From a virus, in the IMG/VR virus record IMGVR_UViG_3300005253_000047, positions 1-47,681 of that record: a stretch of DNA of 47,681 bases. One strand, written 5' to 3'. A program made the translations under genes and the position numbers. Under the pieces are notes generated by a model. The model did no database searches. It saw only the letters and a program-made list of their open reading frames with translations, and was not told the DNA's origin. Shown one piece after another: positions 45,138 to 47,681 of this stretch (positions within the stretch are counted from its first letter, which is position 1; each line of letters starts with the position of its first letter).

Positions 45138-45935
45138 ATGAGTACACCACTGAAGACATTCCTATGCCGGGTCAGTCGCTCGGGACCACACCTGTTGCAC
45201 GTCCATGACCAGCCCAGCTACTACGCCGACGTGCTGAGGCACCAAGAGATGGGCTGGGAGATGTCCGATACGTGCCAACTATCTGGTCACGAGGCATCGG
45301 ACGGTAACCCGGTACCCAAGCCGTTCCAAATTGTTGACTTGACTCAGAAGAACCGGATACCAACACGATGGAGTCAGGAACAGTTTGGTGATGACCATCA
45401 AGCGAGACCCCATATCATCGGTATGGTTCACGATGACCCAATATACGAAGAGTCTCCCTACCCACCCATATACCCAACCGATAGGAGTGTCCTCGGTCAG
45501 TTATCCGAAGACTTTGCTTCTTGGATGTCCGATCTTAATGCGATGGACCAAGAGTTCGACAGGTTGGAGAAACTTGACGCTGAGAAGGACGTATTGGAAG
45601 CCAAAACATATCCTACTCAGAGCGAACAGGCTCGACTCCAAAATATACGCAAAGAAATAAGAAGAATAGTGTGGCCCGAGGATGTATCGGTAAGTGAACA
45701 ACCCGATCCTAGGGAGGGGGAGCAGATCATCATGGTGGGTATCAAGTTCACGGAGGCATTGGACCTAATCAATCTCATTAACTATCCCGAAGAGTGGATA
45801 GCGGATAGGTTCAGAAAAGACATGGCGGAAGCACTACTCAAGTGGGTGGTGACTCACGAACCTAGTATCCTAGAACACGAGATAGAAAGAAGAAAACATG
45901 AACGAACAAGAGGTCAAGACCCTCATGGAAAGTAG
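45138..45935 (+). CDS. Hypothetical 265-residue protein
   Basis: Unrecognised. N-terminal mixed domain with many His and Pro; residues about 120-185 form a coiled coil (LEKLDAEKDVLEAK); the last 30 residues are basic. Ribosome site AAGGAGAAGCC. Contains a motif copy at 45712. Confidence 0.65.
   Translation: MSTPLKTFLCRVSRSGPHLLHVHDQPSYYADVLRHQEMGWEMSDTCQLSGHEASDGNPVPKPFQIVDLTQKNRIPTRWSQEQFGDDHQARPHIIGMVHDDPIYEESPYPPIYPTDRSVLGQLSEDFASWMSDLNAMDQEFDRLEKLDAEKDVLEAKTYPTQSEQARLQNIRKEIRRIVWPEDVSVSEQPDPREGEQIIMVGIKFTEALDLINLINYPEEWIADRFRKDMAEALLKWVVTHEPSILEHEIERRKHERTRGQDPHGK
45712..45722 (+). repeat. GGGAGGGGGAG motif copy 10
   Basis: Exact plus-strand 11-mer in the gene 45138-45935, starting at codon position 2. 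Confidence 0.9.
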
Positions 45936-46098
45936 CCAATCCCCCGAAGATTGGAGATCCAATTGCGACAAGGTGAAAGCCGCGTGCAGTGGGTATCCCC
46001 CCTTCTGGTGGGGGTCCATAATCCAATCCGGTCTGGCCAAGACCGTGATGGCAAGATGGGGAAGTTCCCCCGAAATCAAATTCCAAGTCCTAAGCTAG
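45898..46098 (+). CDS. Small phage protein with GYPPFWW motif
   Basis: 66 residues. The pattern LMESSQSPEDWRSNCDKVKA and GYPPFWWGSI resembles short conserved proteins seen in many tailed phages, without a known role. Start inside the 3' end of the previous gene. Confidence 0.6.
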   Translation: MNEQEVKTLMESSQSPEDWRSNCDKVKAACSGYPPFWWGSIIQSGLAKTVMARWGSSPEIKFQVLS

Positions 46099-46106
46099 GA
46101 GGAGAC

Positions 46107-46709
46107 ATGCCTACCATCGAGACCACGGCAATTGAGACCAGGGCAGTAGCAAAAATCCGACGTGAGGTAGGGGGACTGGGAGACACGGCTCGTGAGCTTG
46201 TCGTTGACAACGAAGACACCGCCAGGAACGCCACTGGACTGTTGGTGTTTGTAGCTAATGCCAAGAGAAAACTAGAAGAGCAACGGGTCTTCCTAGTCAA
46301 GCCGCTTAACGACCACGTCAAGAACATCAACGCCAAGTTCAAAGAGTGGGTCCAGCCATTGGATGTCGCCGACCGGGTGGTACGTGGCAAGATGCTGGAC
46401 TTTCAGAAGTTGCAAGAGGCCCTTCGCGCTGAGGCTCAACTGGAGCAAGAGCGCCTAGCTGAGGTACCAGAGGGTTTCGATGACCTACCTGAAGACCTGC
46501 CAGTGGTAGCGTCCCGTTTGATTCGAGGGGACACGGGTAGCACATCCATGAAAAAGACCTGGACCTTTGAAGTAACGGATGAGGCCCTGGTACCCCGTAA
46601 GTATCTCATGCTCGATGAGGGGGTGATTAACCTGGCTGTCCGGGGAGGAGAGCGAGACATCCCCGGCATTCGTATCTATCAACAGGAATCCCTATCCGTA
46701 AGAACTTAG
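46107..46709 (+). CDS. Coiled-coil hypothetical protein
   Basis: 200 residues from ATG 46107, behind AGGAGGAGAC. Residues about 45-125 form a long charged helix pattern (AKRKLEEQRVFLVKPLNDHV); the remainder is a beta-containing domain ending in SLSVRT. Resembles helical phage proteins beside recombination genes, but I cannot name a family. Confidence 0.65.
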   Translation: MPTIETTAIETRAVAKIRREVGGLGDTARELVVDNEDTARNATGLLVFVANAKRKLEEQRVFLVKPLNDHVKNINAKFKEWVQPLDVADRVVRGKMLDFQKLQEALRAEAQLEQERLAEVPEGFDDLPEDLPVVASRLIRGDTGSTSMKKTWTFEVTDEALVPRKYLMLDEGVINLAVRGGERDIPGIRIYQQESLSVRT

Positions 46710-46719
46710 AGGAGAAGAC

Positions 46720-47681
46720 ATGGCAATCAAACAAGTGGAGTCCCTGCAACCGGCCCTGGCTGAACTGGAACGGGCAGTCAACTGGGTGGCCCAGGACATA
46801 GCAGATATCCCGTTTCATATAATCCCCGTCATCCAGACCAGGGGCCGAAAGTCTGGCTGTGCCGGATGGTTCAGCCCTGACCAGTGGTCAACTCGGGAGG
46901 GTGGGTTAGTACATGAGATTACCTTCTGTGCTGAGAAACTGAACTCTGACCCGGTCGACATCATCACCACCGCTCGGCATGAAGTGGTGCACTTATGGAA
47001 CCACTCACTCGGCCTGAAGGATGTGTCCACGGGTGGACGCCATAACAAGACGTTCAAAGAGCAAGCAGAACTGGCTGACTTGGTGGTGGCCAAGCCCTTC
47101 GACTCAAAAGGGTATGCCTATACCACCCCGACCGAAGAATTCAAAAAGCGTATCGAGAAGGAGTTCAAGCCGGACGTGGCTGCGTTCAGCCTGTTCCGAC
47201 TGGTGAAACCCAGTACGGCCAAGCCGGTGAAGACTAACGCCTGGATATGCAAGTGCGATGGCCTGACCCTGCGTATCCCGGCCAAGCAAGTGCTGGATGC
47301 GACGTGCCACAAGTGTAACAAGAAGTTTGTACCCAAAGACGCACCCGTGGTTGACCCGCCACCCGCACCGAAGACGGTCAAGAAGCACAAACATGTGGAC
47401 GGCCAGCCCGTGCACGCCGATGACTTCGCCTTCCACGAGCACGCGGAGGGGGAAGGCCACTTCATACCTGAGCCCTTACAAGAACCTGCGGACCCCGATG
47501 CAGCCAAAGAGATGCTGGCGGCTCAGGAAGAGACCGTTGAGATTAACGAGCCAGCCCCCGAAATGAGCGCGGACCTGTTTGCCCAGCTTGGCAAGTTCGG
47601 CCACGTACACTCGGAGTTCTACCCCTACCATGAACATGACCTGCCCGGTGGGTTGGGTAACGAAGAGCACGGGTATCGGGG
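46720..47681 (+). CDS. SprT-like zinc metallopeptidase, N-terminal part (continues at 3-350)
   Basis: Runs off the window end and continues at position 3; full length 396 residues. HEVVH at 87-91 with a third ligand at about His108 (GGRHNK) is the SprT active site. A zinc ribbon follows, CKC at 177-179 and CHKC at 196-199. The C-terminus is acidic, then lysine-rich. SprT/Spartan relatives cleave proteins on DNA; here it could clear crosslinks or act on host DNA-bound proteins. Ribosome site AGAGGAGAAGAC. Confidence 0.88.
   Translation, partial: MAIKQVESLQPALAELERAVNWVAQDIADIPFHIIPVIQTRGRKSGCAGWFSPDQWSTREGGLVHEITFCAEKLNSDPVDIITTARHEVVHLWNHSLGLKDVSTGGRHNKTFKEQAELADLVVAKPFDSKGYAYTTPTEEFKKRIEKEFKPDVAAFSLFRLVKPSTAKPVKTNAWICKCDGLTLRIPAKQVLDATCHKCNKKFVPKDAPVVDPPPAPKTVKKHKHVDGQPVHADDFAFHEHAEGEGHFIPEPLQEPADPDAAKEMLAAQEETVEINEPAPEMSADLFAQLGKFGHVHSEFYPYHEHDLPGGLGNEEHGYR
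47561..47681. repeat. Terminal direct repeat, right copy (circular overlap)
   Basis: Identical to positions 1-121. It lies inside the SprT-like metallopeptidase gene, whose reading frame is the same in both copies. Confidence 0.97.

Noticed and set aside
1-47681. Alternative genetic code with reassigned stop codons
   Set aside because: TAA, TAG and TGA all end well-formed genes in coupled overlaps; isolated in-frame stops (673, 2551, 42144) are few and differ in type.

Overview
The window is a complete tailed-phage genome. Positions 1-121 recur identically at 47561-47681, so the assembly closes into a circle of about 47,560 unique bases, and one gene (a SprT-like metallopeptidase) runs across the junction. 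It carries small and large terminase genes, portal, scaffold, a probable major capsid protein, tail genes and a phage replication set. A beta-propeller-like tail protein and a 2018-residue virion-type protein, with no tape measure, sheath or baseplate series recognised, hint at a podovirus-like particle; this is inference. The host is bacterial but unidentified: sigma70-type promoters, strong Shine-Dalgarno sites, standard stop codons and moderately high GC. No integrase, recombinase or classical repressor was recognised.

Layout. Three blocks are seen. (1) 1-18252, plus strand, early/middle: small orphan genes, a decayed peptide deformylase, an endonuclease VII-type HNH gene, RNase H, a DUF3987-like ATPase, an SSB-like protein, a second HNH gene, a Cas4/RecB-like nuclease, a RecA-like ATPase, an ERCC4-type nuclease, nucleotide-pool enzymes, a family 4 uracil-DNA glycosylase, DNA polymerase A, a metallophosphoesterase, a four-member tRNA-like array and a macro-domain protein. 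(2) 18249-39708, minus strand, late: terminase, portal, two large virion proteins, scaffold, capsid and tail genes. (3) 39783-47681, plus strand: mostly tiny orphan genes, many with zinc-ribbon cysteine pairs, separated by structured non-coding DNA. Blocks 1 and 2 converge with stop codons sharing one CTAG; blocks 2 and 3 diverge from a 74-base control region.

The most interesting content is not protein-coding. An exact 11-mer, GGGAGGGGGAG, occurs 11 times, 10 of them on the plus strand whichever strand is transcribed and in all three codon phases. An 18-bp palindrome with consensus TTGAGGTATATACCTCAA occurs 11 times, often at gene starts. A complete type III hammerhead ribozyme fills the gap between two small genes at 40921-40978, with the downstream ribosome binding site in its stem III. 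The tRNA-like genes keep tRNA architecture but all have abnormal anticodon loops.

Working together, RNase H, the ATPase, polymerase A, the nucleases and the RecA-like ATPase form a replication/recombination module; the MazG-like and dATP/dGTP diphosphohydrolase-like enzymes adjust nucleotide pools; the minus-strand block builds the virion. No endolysin was recognised. Functions for most small genes cannot be assigned from sequence alone.
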